Assembly: GCF_003416895.1 (NCBI RefSeq)
Contig: NZ_QVIO01000001.1
Coordinates: forward strand, 1,798,001-1,862,000
DNA: 64,000 bases
Direction of reading: 5' to 3'
Origin: Duganella sp. BJB476
GTDB lineage: Bacteria > Pseudomonadota > Gammaproteobacteria > Burkholderiales > Burkholderiaceae_D
In this document: piece after piece, positions 34,645 through 44,287 of the stretch
Position numbering within the stretch: the stretch's first letter is position 1
Layout of the letters: every line of letters starts with the position of its first letter
Translations under genes and position numbers: made by a program
Notes under the pieces: generated by a model
Seen by the model: only the letters and a program-made list of their open reading frames with translations
What the model was told of the DNA's origin: nothing
Database searches by the model: none

Positions 34645-37023
34645 TCAGGCCTTGCGCAGCAGGAAGTGCGACAACGCCGGCACCAGCACCAGCGCGCCCA
34701 GCATGTTCAGCGTGAACATGAAGGTCAGCAAGATGCCCATGTCGGCCTGGAACTTGATCGGCGACCAGGCCCAGCACACCACGCCGGCCGCCAAGGTCAC
34801 GCCGACCAGCGCCACCACCTTGCCGGTGAACTGCAAGGCGTGGCGATAGGCGTCCGCCAGCGTGGCGCCGGCGCGTTGCTGCGCCAGCTGTACGCTGAGC
34901 AGGTAGAGCGCGTAGTCGACACCGATGCCGACGCCGAGCGCGATCACCGGCAAGGTGGCGACCTTGACGCCCATGCCCAGCATCACCATCAGCGCCTCGC
35001 ACAGGATGGAGGTCAGCGCCAGCGGCAGCACCGCCACCAGCACCGCGCGCCAGCTGCGGAAAGTGACCCAGCACAGCACGATCACGGCCGCATACACGTA
35101 CAGCAGCATCTTGTGGTTGGCTTCGCGCACCACGATGTTGGTGGCGGCCTCGATGCCGGCGCTGCCCGCCGCCAGCAGGAACTGGCGATCCGGCGTGCTG
35201 TGCGCGGCGGCGAAGCCGGCGGCGGCGGCGGTCACGCGTTCCAGGGTCTCCGCCTTGTGGTCGCTCAGGTAGGCGATCACCGGCATCAGCGAGCAGTCGC
35301 TGTTGAACAGGTCGGGATTGCTGGTCGACGCTTGTTGGGCGCCGTAATTCAGCACGTCCTGGTTGCGCGAGATGGTCAGCCATTTCGGGCTGCCCTCCGA
35401 GGTGCCGGCGGTGATCTGGCGCACCGCGTCGGCCAGCGACACGGCGGTCTGCACGCCGGGAATCTGCTGCAAGGTCCAGGCCAGGCGGTCGGCCTCGATC
35501 AGGGTTTCGTATTTGAGACAGCCCTCCTTCGGCGTCTTGACCATCACCGCAAACTGGTCGGACGACAGCGAATAGTGGGCCGTGATGTAGGCGTTGTCGC
35601 GGTTGTAGCGCGAGTCGGCGCGCAGCTCGGGCGCGCCGGGATCGAGGTCGCCGATCTTCAAATGGGTGCTGACGGCGAAGCCGCCCGCCGCCAGCATCAC
35701 CGCCACGGCGATCGCGCCCAGCGCCCAGCGCCGCTGCGTGAAGCGCTCCAGCAGGCGCCAGACGCCGCCCGATGCGCCGGCGCTTTCCTCGCGCAGGCAG
35801 CGCCGCGCCGCCGCCGGCGACACGCCGACATACGACAGCAGCACCGGCAGCAACAGCAGGTTGGTGAAGATCAGCACCGCCACGCCGATGCTGGCGGTCA
35901 TCGCCAGGTCCTGGATGACAGGGATGTCGATCATCATCAGCACCGCGAAGCCGACCGCGTCGGCCAGCAGCGCCGTCAGGCCGGCCAGGAACAGGCGGCG
36001 GAAGGTGTAGCGCGCCGCCACCAGCAGATGCGTGCCGCGGCCGACGTCCTGCATGATGCCGTTCATCTTCTGCGCGCCGTGCGAGACGCCGATGGCGAAC
36101 ACCAGGAACGGCACCAGGATGGAGAACGGATCAAGCGCGTAACCCAGCGCGGCCACCAGCCCCAGCTGCCACACCACGGCGACGATGGAGCACGCCACCA
36201 CCAGCGTGGTGCTGCGCACGCAGCGCGTGTAGCCGAAGATCACCAGCGCGGCGATGGCGGCGGCGGCGCCGAAGTACAGCATGACCTGGCGCATGCCGGC
36301 CAGCAGGTCGCCGATCAGCTTGGCGAAGCCCACCGCGTGCACCTTCACGCCGGCCGGTCCGTGCGACTGCAAGCGCTCCAGCGCCTGCGCGAAGGCCGCG
36401 TAGTCGATGCTCTTGCCGCCGACCGGATCGCGGTCCAGCAGCGGCACGAAGATCATGGTGGACTTGAAGTCGTTGGCCACCAGGCTGCCGACGATGCCGG
36501 AGCGGGCGATGTTGATCTTCAGCTGCTCCACCGAGCGGGACGAGCCGTCGTAGGCATCCGGCATCACCGGGCCGCCCTGGAAGCCCTGCTCCGTCACTTC
36601 GTTCCAGCGCACGGTCGGGGTCCACATCGATTTCATCCAGGCGCGGTCCACGCCCGGGGTCAGGAACAGTTCGTCGTTGACCTGCTTGAGCGCCTCCAGG
36701 TATTGCGGCGAGAAGATGTCGCCGCTAGGGTTTTCCACCACCACCCGCACCGCGTTGCCCAGGCCGCGCAGCGAGGCCTTGTTGGCCAGGTAGTTCTGGA
36801 TGTAGGGCTGGCTCTGCGGCATCATCTTTTCAAAGCTGGCGCTCAGGCCCAGGCGCGTCGCGCCCAGCCAGGCCAGCGCCAGCGTCATGACGGCGCAGGC
36901 CAGCACCACCAGCAGCCGGTGGTTGAACACCATGCGTTCCAGCAGGTTGCCGGAACGACGGTCGAAGTGGGCCAGCTCGCGCACGACCGGCATGGCGTCG
37001 GCCTGGGTAGTTCTCATGTCCAT
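34645..37023 (-). CDS. MMPL/RND-superfamily transporter
   Basis: 792 residues with about 12 membrane helices in two repeats. Helix 1 is LLVVLACAVMTLALAWLGA, followed by a large extracytoplasmic loop and a helix bundle (YFGAAAAIAALVIFGYTRCV, SILVPFLVFAIGVSHGAQKM). The second repeat contains LLYVYAAVIVLCWVTF and ALGVGIGVDYALYLLS. It is the hydrophobe-transporter type of RND protein. It is directly followed by two small genes and preceded by Ycf48-like, DUF1329 and DUF1302 genes, a set often found together in degraders of hydrophobic compounds. It probably moves lipid-like substrates between membranes; direction unknown. Confidence 0.87.
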   Translation of the reverse strand: MDMRTTQADAMPVVRELAHFDRRSGNLLERMVFNHRLLVVLACAVMTLALAWLGATRLGLSASFEKMMPQSQPYIQNYLANKASLRGLGNAVRVVVENPSGDIFSPQYLEALKQVNDELFLTPGVDRAWMKSMWTPTVRWNEVTEQGFQGGPVMPDAYDGSSRSVEQLKINIARSGIVGSLVANDFKSTMIFVPLLDRDPVGGKSIDYAAFAQALERLQSHGPAGVKVHAVGFAKLIGDLLAGMRQVMLYFGAAAAIAALVIFGYTRCVRSTTLVVACSIVAVVWQLGLVAALGYALDPFSILVPFLVFAIGVSHGAQKMNGIMQDVGRGTHLLVAARYTFRRLFLAGLTALLADAVGFAVLMMIDIPVIQDLAMTASIGVAVLIFTNLLLLPVLLSYVGVSPAAARRCLREESAGASGGVWRLLERFTQRRWALGAIAVAVMLAAGGFAVSTHLKIGDLDPGAPELRADSRYNRDNAYITAHYSLSSDQFAVMVKTPKEGCLKYETLIEADRLAWTLQQIPGVQTAVSLADAVRQITAGTSEGSPKWLTISRNQDVLNYGAQQASTSNPDLFNSDCSLMPVIAYLSDHKAETLERVTAAAAGFAAAHSTPDRQFLLAAGSAGIEAATNIVVREANHKMLLYVYAAVIVLCWVTFRSWRAVLVAVLPLALTSILCEALMVMLGMGVKVATLPVIALGVGIGVDYALYLLSVQLAQQRAGATLADAYRHALQFTGKVVALVGVTLAAGVVCWAWSPIKFQADMGILLTFMFTLNMLGALVLVPALSHFLLRKA

Positions 37024-37096
37024 GTTCTCTCTCTCGTTGTGGCCGGGTCCTGCGCACCATGCGCGGCCCGGCTCTGCTTATGTGGTTTGGTGTGGA

Positions 37097-38158
37097 TCAG
37101 CGCAGCGGCTGGCGGCGCAGGCCGCGCAGGCCGCCGAGCACGATGGCGCCGTCGTCGGCCGCCGCCACCGCCGACACCGGCCCCGGCGAGGCCGGGCGCA
37201 GCGGCTGGAAGCTGGCGCCGCCGTCGGCGCTCAACAGCACCTGGCCGGCCTGGCTCACCAGCGCCAGCCGGCCGTCGCGCAGCGTGGTGGCCGCCGTCAG
37301 GCCGACTTGCAGGCCGGTGTCGATCTTGTTCCAGCTCAGGCCGTGATCGGTGCTGCGGTAGGCGTGGCCGCGCAGGCCGTAGGCCAGCAGCGTGCCGGGA
37401 CCGCCGGCCAGGCCGAAGTAGCTGCCCTGGTAAGGGCTGGCGATGGCGTCGAAGCGCGCCGCGCCGCGATTAAGTTTCAGCAGCGTGCCCTGCTCGCCCG
37501 CGATCAGCGTGTCGCCGTCCACGCCGCGCACCGCGTTCAAGTGGTAGCCGTTGGGATTGGCGACGCGCTCCAGCCACGGCTGCCAGCTGGCGCCGCCGTC
37601 TGCTGTATGCAGTATCAGGCCGAAGGCGCCGACCACGAAGCCGTTGCGCTCGTCGTCGAACCAGACATCTAGCAGCGAGTGGTCCGCGCCCTGCGCCGCC
37701 AGCCGCCGCGCGGCCGCGCGCACGCCGGCGTCGCTTGCGTCGTTGTCGTAGCTGCGCAACAGCAGCGCGGCGATCGCCCGACCGTCCAGCTGGCGCTGCC
37801 AATGCAGGCCGCCGTCGGCGCTGTGCAGCACCACGCCATCATGGCCGACCGCCCAGCCTTGCAGCGCGCTGGGAAACTGCACCGCCACCAGGTCGGCGCT
37901 GAGCGGCACGCTGGCCTGGCGCCAGCTGGCGCCGCCGTCCTCCGACAGCACAATGTGGCCGCGCTGGCCGACCGCGACCAGCCGCTTGCCGGCCACGGCC
38001 AGGCCGTTGACCAGGGCGCGCGCCGCCAGCGGACTGGCGACGGCGGGCAACTCCAGCACGTCAACGTAGGAAGCCGCCGCTGACAACGACGACGACAACA
38101 GGATGGCGCCGGCCAGCAGGCCGCGCAGTGTGCGCGAGGTGCAATTCAATGGGTTCAT
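37097..38158 (-). CDS. Ycf48/HCF136-like beta-propeller protein, exported
   Basis: 353 residues with a signal peptide ending near SAAAS. Repeated Asp-box/BNR-like units mark a beta-propeller: LSEDGGASWRQA, LHSADGGLHWQR, LHTADGGASWQPWL, RSTDHGLSWNK, LSADGGASFQPL. The fold is related to photosystem II assembly factor Ycf48, but bacteria without photosynthesis carry it in gene sets with MMPL transporters and DUF1302/DUF1329 proteins, as here. It probably forms a periplasmic scaffold for that transport system. Confidence 0.85.
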   Translation of the reverse strand: MNPLNCTSRTLRGLLAGAILLSSSLSAAASYVDVLELPAVASPLAARALVNGLAVAGKRLVAVGQRGHIVLSEDGGASWRQASVPLSADLVAVQFPSALQGWAVGHDGVVLHSADGGLHWQRQLDGRAIAALLLRSYDNDASDAGVRAAARRLAAQGADHSLLDVWFDDERNGFVVGAFGLILHTADGGASWQPWLERVANPNGYHLNAVRGVDGDTLIAGEQGTLLKLNRGAARFDAIASPYQGSYFGLAGGPGTLLAYGLRGHAYRSTDHGLSWNKIDTGLQVGLTAATTLRDGRLALVSQAGQVLLSADGGASFQPLRPASPGPVSAVAAADDGAIVLGGLRGLRRQPLR

Positions 38159-38233
38159 ATTCTGTGCAAAAAATCCGCCGCGTAGCCTAGGGATAAAGCT
38201 AGCGGCGGTAAAGAGAACAACAAGAAAGCTTGC

Positions 38234-39592
38234 TTAGCGCACGCCGGCGCCGGCCAGCGCGTCGGCCGCCCACTCGGTCGGCTTGAGCGCGCCGATGTAC
38301 TTGACGCCGCCCAGGTGGCCCGAGACGCCGGTAATGTTGTAGCTGCCGCTGACGAAGTCGTAGATCATGTGGTTGCCCGACTGGACAGCCTGCACGTCAT
38401 ACGAGAACGTCATGTGGTCGAACGACGAGCGGTACAACTGGCCGCGCGCGTCGTACTCATCCGACGCCACCGCCACCCAGCTGTCCTCGTCGACATAGAA
38501 CACGCGCTTGCTGTAGATGTGGCGCTTGCCCGGCTTCAAGGTCGCCTCCACCACCCACACGCGGTGCTGCTCCCAGCGCAGCAGGTCGGGATTGACGTGG
38601 TTGGGTTTGGTGATGTCGGCCACCACCGGGTGATAGGCCAGCTTGTAGGCGTTGTACGGCACGATCATTTCCTTCTTGCCGACCAGCTTGAAGTCGAAGC
38701 GGTCCATGGCGCCGTTGAACACCCAGGCGTCGTCGTAGGTCGAGGCGCCGGCCGAACCGGGGTTGGGCGTGTCGTAGGCGACGTCCGGCGCCAGCTTGAC
38801 GCGGCGTTGGCCCGGCAGGTATTGCCACACCTTGCGCGCCTGCTCCAGCGGATTGACGGCGTCGAACACCATCAAGCCTTCACCGGCGCGGCGCGCCGGC
38901 GCCACGTAGGCCAGCTTAGTGCGGAAGAACACGTCGCTCTGCTTGGCGGTCTCGGTGCGCTTGGCGTCGGACAGCGGAAATTCCTGGTAAATCTCGCCGG
39001 TGGTGGCCAGGGTCGGGCGGCCGGAGACGTCGATATTCCACGAATCGTAGCGAATGAACATGGCCTGGCCCTGGTAGCGCAGCAGGTGGTTCCACATCAC
39101 TTCGTAGCCGCTCTTCGGAATCGGGAACGGCACGCCGGCCAGCGCGCCGTCCAGGCCGACGCCGCCGTCGATGGTCTTGGCCGCCACCGCGTTTTTCGCC
39201 GTGTTGTCGTTGACGAACTTCGGATAATTAACGCTGCGGTGGGTCGGATAAACGTCCACGCGGTAGCTAGGGAAACGCTTGAGCAGCTCGCGCGTGCCGG
39301 CGGTCAGCTTGTCTTCCTGGCCGGCCAGGTTCTTGCCGGTGATGACCAGGCGCGGCTTGTCGGCCGCATACGGATCGGGGCGGATGCCGCTGCCTTTGAC
39401 GAACTCGGCTGGGATGGTGGTCAGGCCGCCGGTGTATTCCGGGATCGTGCCATCCTTGTTGCCGGCCTTCTCGGCGCCGAACGCGGTCAGGCTGGCGCCC
39501 AGCTGCCTGGCTTCTTCCGGCGTCACGCCGGCCTGGGCGCATGCCGCCGCGGACAGCGCGGCGGCGATGATGGTTTGCTTGAAAAACGTCAT
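38234..39592 (-). CDS. DUF1329 periplasmic lipid-binding-like protein
   Basis: 452 residues with signal peptide (FFKQTIIAAALSAAACAQAG). Recognised as DUF1329 by EEARQLGASLTAFGAEKAGN, DGTIPEYTGGLTTIP and the LolA/LolB-like half-barrel strands in the C-terminal part (VWVVEATLKPGKRHIYSKRV, FYVDEDSWVAVASDEYD). It is expected to bind a hydrophobic ligand in the periplasm. The gene lies 13 bases after the DUF1302 gene and before the Ycf48-like gene on one strand. Confidence 0.88.
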   Translation of the reverse strand: MTFFKQTIIAAALSAAACAQAGVTPEEARQLGASLTAFGAEKAGNKDGTIPEYTGGLTTIPAEFVKGSGIRPDPYAADKPRLVITGKNLAGQEDKLTAGTRELLKRFPSYRVDVYPTHRSVNYPKFVNDNTAKNAVAAKTIDGGVGLDGALAGVPFPIPKSGYEVMWNHLLRYQGQAMFIRYDSWNIDVSGRPTLATTGEIYQEFPLSDAKRTETAKQSDVFFRTKLAYVAPARRAGEGLMVFDAVNPLEQARKVWQYLPGQRRVKLAPDVAYDTPNPGSAGASTYDDAWVFNGAMDRFDFKLVGKKEMIVPYNAYKLAYHPVVADITKPNHVNPDLLRWEQHRVWVVEATLKPGKRHIYSKRVFYVDEDSWVAVASDEYDARGQLYRSSFDHMTFSYDVQAVQSGNHMIYDFVSGSYNITGVSGHLGGVKYIGALKPTEWAADALAGAGVR

Positions 39593-39605
39593 GGTCTGCT
39601 CGCGA

Positions 39606-41555
39606 TCAGAAAGTGGTTTTGAGTGTCACGGCGATAAAGCCGCGGTCCTTCAGCAACGGCATCAGGCCGGCGCTGGAGCTGACCGCGCCGCTGGCCGGGT
39701 CCACCGCCAGCGCGCCGAAGAAGTCGACATACTTCACGTCGATGCGGTATTTCTGGTACAGGTCCAGGCTCAGGCCGGCGCTGTAGTTGCCGGCCTGCTT
39801 ATTCCCGCCCGACAGCACCGCCGAGTTGCCCGACAGGCCGACCGCGTAGTTCAGCGGCATCGACAGGTCGATGCCTGGCAACACCTGGAACCAGGTCGGC
39901 GAGAAGTTCAGCGCCAGGCCGAAGTAGTCCTTGCCGACCTTGTCGATGCCGGTGTAGTTGTCGCGGCCCTTGAAGAATTGCGCACCCTGGGTCACGCTGG
40001 CGACGCGGTTCCAGGTCAGCTCGGCGATCCAGCTGGATGTGTCGAACAGCGGCGTCTTGGCGGTCGAGCCGATGAAGTTCAGCACGCCATGCAGCGTATT
40101 GCCGCGCGCGCCGCTCACCTCACCCTGAGCAGGCAGGCCGGCGGCGTTGACCACCAGCTGGCCCTTGAGCAAGGTGTTCAGGCTGGCCAGCAAGGCCGGG
40201 TTGGTACCGACCGGCATCAGCAACGCCGGCGTGCTATTGAGCGGCATGTTGCGGCGGTAGTTCAGGTCGGCGCCGACGGAAATCCCGGCGACGCTCTTCG
40301 ACAGCGACAGGCCCAGCACATTGATGTTGGAACCGTATTCAAGCTGGTACTGGCTGGTGCCGCCCAGGGTGGACGGGTAGAACAGGCAGTTTCCACCGGC
40401 CACGGCGCCGCCGGGGATGGCGGCGGTGCAAGTGGCGTTGCCGACCGCCTGGGCCGTGGCCACGCCGGCCTGCTGCGCGGCGGCCTGCGCCGCCGCAGGC
40501 GTGCCGCCGGCGGCGATCACGGCGGCGGCGGCCTTTTGGGCATTGGCCGCGACCAGCGGGCTGCTTTGGCCAAACAGCGCCGACGGCACGCCGGCCAGGC
40601 GCAGGTTCGCTTGCGGCAGCAGGTCGGAAGTCTTGCGCAGGTACAGGCCCAGCGTGCCGTCCAGCCATGCCGGGCTCCAGCGCGCGGACACGCCGAAGTC
40701 GCCGGATTTATGCGGCGTGCTGTCGGGCGCCTTGACCGCGCTCGGCAAACCCAGGCCGGACAGGTTGAAACTCTCGGCGCCCTGGAAGGCGTAGTCGTAG
40801 AAGCCCAGGAAGGAGCCGGACTCCGGCGCCCGGGCCGGCTTCCAGTTGAAGAAGGTCTGGGCGGCGATCGACAATTCGGGGGTCGGCGAGAACTGCGCCG
40901 ACAGGGCCGGACGCGGCAGGAACAATTCCTTGGCGTCGCTGCCCGGCACCGAGTAGGCCTTGATCAGGTCCAGCGCGGACTGGCCGTAGTTGACGCCATG
41001 GATAGGCGACAGCACACTCTCGCCCCAGTACAGCGTGTGCTGGCCCAGCTTGACGTTGAGCTGCATGTCGGCGATGTCGAAGCTGCCGAACACGAAGGCG
41101 TCCAGCACCTCACCCGAGGCGCCCTTGTGATAGCGGCTGGCGTAGCGCGACAGGCCCAGCGCCGGCTTGCCGTCCGCGCCCAGGTGGTTGGAGGTGGCGA
41201 CGTTGGTGTTGTCGAGCGAGCTGTAGGCCGCGTCGTACCAGCCGGCCGCGCTGACGCGCAAGCCCATGCGCTTCTGGAACACCAGGTCGAATTCGCTCAG
41301 CAGGTCGGCCCGGCTCGAGACCGTGCCCTTGTTGAAATTGCGGTCGCCGTCGTCGTTGTTGACCGACTTCAGGATGGCCGCGTTCTGGCTGCTGACGCGG
41401 TTGGCGTAGTTGTACTTGATGGTGTTGTCGAAGCGGATCGCCAGATCTGGATTATCGGTGACGATTTCGGCCGCCTGGCCTGCCCCCATTGCGCACAAGG
41501 CGGCTCCAACCGCCACTGCGTGCAAGGCAAACCGCTGCTTCTTTGCTGGTTTCAT
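39606..41555 (-). CDS. DUF1302 outer-membrane protein
   Basis: 649 residues with a signal peptide (ALHAVAVGAALCAMGAGQA). The barrel-like strands and family marks are DNPDLAIRFDNTIKYNYANR at the start, KRMGLRVSAAGWYDAAY, and a terminal VTLKTTF. DUF1302 proteins are predicted large outer-membrane channels co-occurring with DUF1329. The start has AGGAGA eight bases upstream. A low-complexity Ala/Gly stretch (about residues 335-365, AAAAVIAAGGTPAAAQAAAQ) probably forms an extended loop. It would admit or tether hydrophobic substrate at the cell surface for the periplasmic enzymes. Confidence 0.88.
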   Translation of the reverse strand: MKPAKKQRFALHAVAVGAALCAMGAGQAAEIVTDNPDLAIRFDNTIKYNYANRVSSQNAAILKSVNNDDGDRNFNKGTVSSRADLLSEFDLVFQKRMGLRVSAAGWYDAAYSSLDNTNVATSNHLGADGKPALGLSRYASRYHKGASGEVLDAFVFGSFDIADMQLNVKLGQHTLYWGESVLSPIHGVNYGQSALDLIKAYSVPGSDAKELFLPRPALSAQFSPTPELSIAAQTFFNWKPARAPESGSFLGFYDYAFQGAESFNLSGLGLPSAVKAPDSTPHKSGDFGVSARWSPAWLDGTLGLYLRKTSDLLPQANLRLAGVPSALFGQSSPLVAANAQKAAAAVIAAGGTPAAAQAAAQQAGVATAQAVGNATCTAAIPGGAVAGGNCLFYPSTLGGTSQYQLEYGSNINVLGLSLSKSVAGISVGADLNYRRNMPLNSTPALLMPVGTNPALLASLNTLLKGQLVVNAAGLPAQGEVSGARGNTLHGVLNFIGSTAKTPLFDTSSWIAELTWNRVASVTQGAQFFKGRDNYTGIDKVGKDYFGLALNFSPTWFQVLPGIDLSMPLNYAVGLSGNSAVLSGGNKQAGNYSAGLSLDLYQKYRIDVKYVDFFGALAVDPASGAVSSSAGLMPLLKDRGFIAVTLKTTF

Positions 41556-41624
41556 ACCGTGTCATCTCCTAGGGTTATTTTTTTACCTACCTTGTCGCAG
41601 ACACCCCGCATGCAAAGGGTTCTG

Positions 41625-41666
41625 GACCTGTCCGATACTACGGAGCCAATGCCTGCGCGACAGGTC
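41625..41666. promoter_or_regulatory. Inverted repeat in the leader of the DUF1302 gene
   Basis: GACCTGTC (41625-41632) and GACAGGTC (41659-41666) are a perfect 8-base inverted repeat separated by 26 bases, in the 157-base gap between the aldehyde dehydrogenase and DUF1302 genes. It may be an operator for an internal promoter; support is weak. Confidence 0.25.
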
Positions 41667-41712
41667 ATTGCAGCGAAAGCACCGGTCCAGGCAACCGCGT
41701 GCGGCGGCCGTG

Positions 41713-43134
41713 CTACAGGTCGCGGCGGGCTTTGCCCAGGAAGAAGTCCATGCTCCAGCGCTGGACCAGGTTGCCGTATGGCGGGCGGAACAGGCTGGTC
41801 GGGAACCAGCGCCGCACGCGGAACACCGACTTGGCGTGCGACAGCGCATAAAAGCCTTCCGGCCCGCGCCAGCTGCCGATGCCGGAATTGCCGCTGCCGC
41901 CGAACGGCAGGTCGCACTGGAACACATGCCAGGCCCAGTCGTTGAAGGTCATGCCGCCGGCGTGGACGTCGCGCTGCAAACGGCGGCATTCGGCCCGGTC
42001 GCTGCCGTAGTAGTACAGCGCCAGCGGACGCGGTGCGGCGCCGACCAGGCGCAGCGCCTCGTCGAAGGAATCGCAGGCCAGCACCGGCAGGATGGGCGCA
42101 AACAATTCCTCGCGCATGATGCGCATCGCCGGCGTGACGCCGGTGACGATGTGCAGCGGCACCACGCGGCCGCCGTCGCCGGCGCCGCAGGGGGTGACCG
42201 TCGCGCCGTGCGCCACTGCGTCGGCCAGCAGCTCGCACACGCGCACCGCCTGGCGGTCGGAGGCCATCCACGTGTATTCGGGATCGCTGACCGGGTCCGG
42301 GTACATGGTGCGGAACGCCAGCTCGGCGGCGGCGACGAAGGCGCCGACGCTGGCCGACGGCACCAGCGCATAGTCGGGCGCGACGCAGGCCTGGCCGGCG
42401 TTGAAGGCCTTGCCGTGCGCGATCGAGGCGGCGGCCGCCGCGATCGACGCCGAGCGGCCGACGATGGCCGGCGACTTGCCACCCAGCTCCAGGGTCACCG
42501 GCGTCAGGTTGGCCGAGGCCGCGCGCATCACTTCCTTGCCGATGGCCGGCGAGCCGGTGAAGACGATATGGTCCAGCGGCAGGCCGGCGAAGGCCTGCGC
42601 CACCTCGACGCCGCCGCCGAACACCGCCACCTGCTCTTCGGAAAACAGACTGGCCAGCATGTCGCGCAGGACCGCCGTGCTGCGCGGCGAATATTCGGAC
42701 ATCTTGATCATCGCGCGGTTGCCGGCCGCCAGCGCCGTGACCAGCGGCCCCACCGCTTCGATGATGGGGAAGTTCCAGGCGGCGATGATGCCCACCACGC
42801 CCTTGGGCTGGTACACCACGCGCGCGCTGTTGCCCTTGAAGAGCCAGTCGGCGCTGCGCCGCTGCGGCCGGGTCCAGCGCTTCAGGTGGGCCAGCGCGTG
42901 GTCGATCTGCAGGGCCGGAGCCAGCACATCGAGCATCTTGCATTCGAAGGCGGAGCGGCGGCCGAAGTCCTCGCTCATTGCCACGGCCAGCTTGTCCTGC
43001 CAGTCTTGCAGCGCCTGCCGCAAGTCCCGCAGGTCGCGGCGGCGCTGGTCCAGCGGCGGGTATGGCTGGGCGGCGCAGGCGGCGCGCTGGCGCGCCAGCA
43101 CGGTGGCGAGGCTGTCGATGGTGTCGTTGGTCAT
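41713..43134 (-). CDS. Aldehyde dehydrogenase (coniferyl/long-chain aldehyde type)
   Basis: The ATG at 43134 with GGAG upstream gives 473 residues; an in-frame extension to 43194 is less likely. Catalytic elements are present: the Asn in IIAAWNFPI, Glu in TLELGGKSPAIV, Cys in FNAGQACVAPD, and the cofactor loop FTGSPAIGKEVM. The short C-terminal hydrophobic/basic tail (RWSMDFFLGKARRDL) is typical of the class 3-like group that includes coniferyl aldehyde dehydrogenases. It would oxidise the aldehyde produced by the GMC enzyme to the acid used by the acyl-CoA synthetase. It lies 88 bases after the formylglycine-generating enzyme gene. Confidence 0.92.
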   Translation of the reverse strand: MTNDTIDSLATVLARQRAACAAQPYPPLDQRRRDLRDLRQALQDWQDKLAVAMSEDFGRRSAFECKMLDVLAPALQIDHALAHLKRWTRPQRRSADWLFKGNSARVVYQPKGVVGIIAAWNFPIIEAVGPLVTALAAGNRAMIKMSEYSPRSTAVLRDMLASLFSEEQVAVFGGGVEVAQAFAGLPLDHIVFTGSPAIGKEVMRAASANLTPVTLELGGKSPAIVGRSASIAAAAASIAHGKAFNAGQACVAPDYALVPSASVGAFVAAAELAFRTMYPDPVSDPEYTWMASDRQAVRVCELLADAVAHGATVTPCGAGDGGRVVPLHIVTGVTPAMRIMREELFAPILPVLACDSFDEALRLVGAAPRPLALYYYGSDRAECRRLQRDVHAGGMTFNDWAWHVFQCDLPFGGSGNSGIGSWRGPEGFYALSHAKSVFRVRRWFPTSLFRPPYGNLVQRWSMDFFLGKARRDL

Positions 43135-43222
43135 GGGAGCTCCGGCAATTAGGTCGGGCCATCTTAGGAAGCTCGCCGGCTCGGCGCAGGTCATCGCGGC
43201 CGGATCGCCGGTCCGGGCGAAG

Positions 43223-44287
43223 TCACCGCGCGGCCGATAGCGCCAGCCGGAAGCCGATATGCGACATGGCGTTGGCGGGGTCGGCGCCGCGCCGCGCGCT
43301 GGGCCGGTAGCTGCGGCAGTAGCTGTCGTCGCACAGGAAGGAGCCGCCCCGTATCACCCGCTTGGGCGCCTGGGTCGGCACGCCGCCGGCTTCGGCCTCG
43401 TCGTCGTAGCTGTCCACCGGGCCGGCCGGATCGCGCACCGGCGCGCCGTCGGCGGTCGCGGCCAGCTGGCGGAAGCGGTCGCTGCGATAGAGGTCTGCGG
43501 TCCATTGCCAGGCGTTACCGGTCATGTCGTACAGGCCGTAGCCATTGGCCGGGTAGCTCTTGACCGCCTGCAATCCCAGCTGCGCCCGGTACTCGGCGCG
43601 CACCACGGGAAACTTGCCCTGGTCGGGAAAGACGTTGGCCTTGCCGCGAGGCTTGGAGCCATCGGCGCCCCAGGCATAGTCGGCCTGCTCCAGGCCGCCG
43701 CGCGCGGCGTACTCCCATTCGGCCTCGGTCGGCAGGCGCTTGCCGGCCCAGCGCGCATAGGCTTGCGCGTCGTCCCACGACACCTGCACCACCGGATATT
43801 GCTCCTTGCCCACCAGCGTGCTGCCCGGTCCCTGCGGATGGCGCCAGTCCGCGCCCGGCACGTAGGCCCACCAGCGCGACCAATCGTCCAGCGGCACCGG
43901 TGCGCCAGTGCCGCGAAACACCATCGCCCCCGGCACCAGCTGCGCCGGATCGGGACGCGGCGTGCCGGGCGGCAGCTGGACCCGCAGGCTGTCCCATGTC
44001 GGCGCCCGCTCGGCGCTGGTGACGTAGCCGGTGGCGCGCACGAAGTCGGCGAACTGGGCGTTGGTGACGGCGGTGGCGTCCATCCAGAAGCCGCCGACCC
44101 TGGCCGCGAACACCGGCTGCTCATTGGGACGCGCCAGCGCACTGGCGCTGCCCATCAGGAACGGCCCGCCGGCGATCCACACCATGCCCGGCGGCACAGC
44201 CGCGCGCTGATAGCCCAGTCCGAACGCGTAGCCGATTCCAGCACTGGCCACGGCCAGCAGCGCCATGCAAACGCCGCGCCGCATCAT
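43223..44287 (-). CDS. Formylglycine-generating enzyme (SUMF1-type sulfatase-modifying factor), membrane anchored
   Basis: 354 residues from the ATG at 44287, whose start codon overlaps the sulfatase stop (44284-44286). The FGE-sulfatase domain is complete: PGMVWIAGGPFLMGS, RLPTEAEWEYAARGG, GLYDMTGNAWQW and VIRGGSFLCDDSYCRSYRPS. Both cysteines of the copper-binding active site are present (Cys319, Cys324), so it should be catalytically competent in converting the sulfatase Cys to formylglycine. Residues 5-26 (GVCMALLAVASAGIGYAF) form a membrane segment, placing the catalytic domain outside the cytoplasm, which is unusual for a bacterial enzyme of this type. Coupled to the adjacent sulfatase. 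Confidence 0.92.
   Translation of the reverse strand: MMRRGVCMALLAVASAGIGYAFGLGYQRAAVPPGMVWIAGGPFLMGSASALARPNEQPVFAARVGGFWMDATAVTNAQFADFVRATGYVTSAERAPTWDSLRVQLPPGTPRPDPAQLVPGAMVFRGTGAPVPLDDWSRWWAYVPGADWRHPQGPGSTLVGKEQYPVVQVSWDDAQAYARWAGKRLPTEAEWEYAARGGLEQADYAWGADGSKPRGKANVFPDQGKFPVVRAEYRAQLGLQAVKSYPANGYGLYDMTGNAWQWTADLYRSDRFRQLAATADGAPVRDPAGPVDSYDDEAEAGGVPTQAPKRVIRGGSFLCDDSYCRSYRPSARRGADPANAMSHIGFRLALSAAR

Noticed and set aside
34666..37473. 935-codon plus-strand open frame opposite the MMPL gene
   Set aside because: Rich in His, Gln, Arg and Gly without structure. It is antisense to a well-supported transporter and runs into the Ycf48-like gene.
40339..40668. Low-complexity Ala/Gly repeat region in the DUF1302 gene as a separate element
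   Set aside because: It is in frame within the DUF1302 protein (about residues 335-365 and nearby) and is best explained as an extended loop.
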